Source: DASVEG01 sp036380695 (GTDB lineage Bacteria; Actinomycetota; Acidimicrobiia; Acidimicrobiales; CADCTF01). From it: DNA of 12,386 nt. The notes under the pieces were generated by a model, which worked only from the letters and a program-made list of their open reading frames with translations, searched no databases and was not told the DNA's origin. The translations under genes were made by a program, and so were the position numbers. Below are positions 11,730 through 12,386 of this stretch, in pieces. The DNA lies in assembly GCA_036380695.1 (NCBI GenBank), contig DASVEG010000159.1, positions 1-12,386 on the forward strand, read 5' to 3'. Positions within the stretch are counted from its first letter, which is position 1, and each line of letters starts with the position of its first letter.

Positions 11730-12386
11730 TCAGTTGGTGAGGCGCTCGGGGAGGCCGAACTGCGCGAACAGCTCGGGATAGAGGAAGTTGTGGTGGCCGG
11801 TGATCTTGCCCCCGGCCACCTCGATCACTTGGATCGCCCACGGTTCCCAGAGGCCGGGACGGACGAAGTGGTAGTTGCCGAAACCGGCGGTGCCGTTCAC
11901 CGAGATCGGTACGAGCCGGCCGTGCTGGCACACGATCCCCTTCCCGAGGAACCACGCCGCCAGGTCGTCCGCACCGCGCATCCAGAGGTCGTACGGCGGC
12001 ATCGAGAGCACGACGTCGTCGCGCAGCAACTCGACCAGCGCGGGGATGTCGTAGCGCTCGAACGCGTCGACGTAGCGGCTGAGGAGCCCCTCGTGCTCGG
12101 GGTCAACCGTGGAGTCGAGTCGTTCGCCCTCGAGGGCGGCCATCGTCGCCCGCGCCCGCTGCAGCGCGCTGTTCACCGACGCGACGCTCGTCTCCAGCAG
12201 TTGCGCGACCTCGCTCGCCTGCCAGCGCAGCACCTCGCACAGGATCAGCACGCAGCGTTGTCGAGCGGGCAGGTGTTGCAGCGCGGCGACGAAAGCGAGC
12301 CGGATCGACTCGCGCACGGCCGCCACCTCGGCCGGGTCGGCCGACGGGTCGACGACGCGGTCGTCGGGGATCGGCTGCACGAACGC
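11730..12386 (-). CDS. SigG-like ECF sigma factor with SnoaL-like C-terminal domain, partial (N-terminus beyond window)
   Basis: The frame is open to the right edge, leaving 218 residues. The visible start (AFVQPIPDDRVVDPSADPAE) is the linker after sigma region 2. Sigma region 4 follows: LPARQRCVLILCEVLRWQAS continues into EVAQLLETSVASVNSALQRA, a clear helix-turn-helix for the -35 element. The rest is an NTF2/SnoaL-like domain, running from LLSRYVDAFERYDIPALVEL through the MPPYDLWMRGADDLAAWF region to the C-terminal YPELFAQFGLPERLTN. Actinobacterial SigG/SigX5-type factors have this fusion, in which the tail tunes sigma activity in place of a separate anti-sigma factor. Region 2 and the start codon lie outside. 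The stop is 75 nt from the DksA-like gene on the same strand. Confidence 0.9.
   Translation of the reverse strand, partial: AFVQPIPDDRVVDPSADPAEVAAVRESIRLAFVAALQHLPARQRCVLILCEVLRWQASEVAQLLETSVASVNSALQRARATMAALEGERLDSTVDPEHEGLLSRYVDAFERYDIPALVELLRDDVVLSMPPYDLWMRGADDLAAWFLGKGIVCQHGRLVPISVNGTAGFGNYHFVRPGLWEPWAIQVIEVAGGKITGHHNFLYPELFAQFGLPERLTN

Noticed and set aside
1..12386. CRISPR array, tRNA, rRNA, insertion sequence or attachment site
   Set aside because: Read-through found no spaced repeats, cloverleaf genes, transposase or integrase motifs, or long terminal repeats; composition is uniform.

Overview
This is a gene-dense, high-GC (roughly 70%) chromosomal window from a member of the Actinomycetota. 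Mycothiol synthesis (mshA), a nickel superoxide dismutase with its maturation protease, an RsiG/AmfC-type c-di-GMP-responsive anti-sigma protein and a SigG-like ECF sigma factor with a SnoaL-like tail all point to that phylum. Acidimicrobiia or a relative is my guess from gene style, and the sequence does not prove it. No rRNA, tRNA, CRISPR array, transposase or prophage gene was seen. Both ends cut a gene: an MFS transporter at the left (C-terminus missing) and an ECF sigma factor at the right (N-terminus missing).

Layout. (1) 1-1143, minus: an MFS efflux-type transporter, with a likely promoter upstream whose spacer holds a perfect 14-bp palindrome. (2) 1267-3424, minus: an operon reading XRE regulator, mshA, YbjN-domain protein, with a 2-nt gap and then a 10-nt overlap. 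(3) 3492-4034, minus: an RsiG-like anti-sigma protein with one perfect and one degenerate c-di-GMP signature. It is head-to-head with a HAD phosphatase (4057-4722, plus). (4) 4688-5459: the nickel SOD pair, with sodX (minus) and sodN (plus) starting from the same CATG. A large imperfect inverted repeat follows sodN. (5) 5594-6705, plus: a short PuuD-type membrane protein translationally coupled (TGATG) to a cupredoxin lipoprotein, behind a leader with an 8-bp dyad. (6) 6715-8653, minus: a three-gene chain of MoaD-like sulfur carrier, divergent CdsA-like membrane protein and APH-fold kinase, joined by GTGA overlaps. (7) 8682-9813, plus: a histidine phosphatase and a YgjP-type metallopeptidase. 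(8) 9810-11654, minus: a TraR/DksA-type zinc-finger protein followed by a UbiB/ABC1 kinase-like protein. (9) 11730 to the end, minus: the partial sigma factor.

How they fit together. Much of the window concerns redox and stress: mycothiol, Ni-SOD, the cupredoxin pair, UbiB, a DksA-like protein and an ECF sigma factor. The RsiG-like protein suggests a second-messenger-controlled sigma switch, but no WhiG/FliA-type sigma gene lies in view. Several genes (rsiG, XRE, moaD, dksA-like) have a TAnnnT hexamer ending 6-8 nt before the ATG, which suggests leaderless or near-leaderless transcripts. The best candidates for something undescribed are the RsiG variant, the PuuD/cupredoxin pair and the MoaD/CdsA-like/APH chain.
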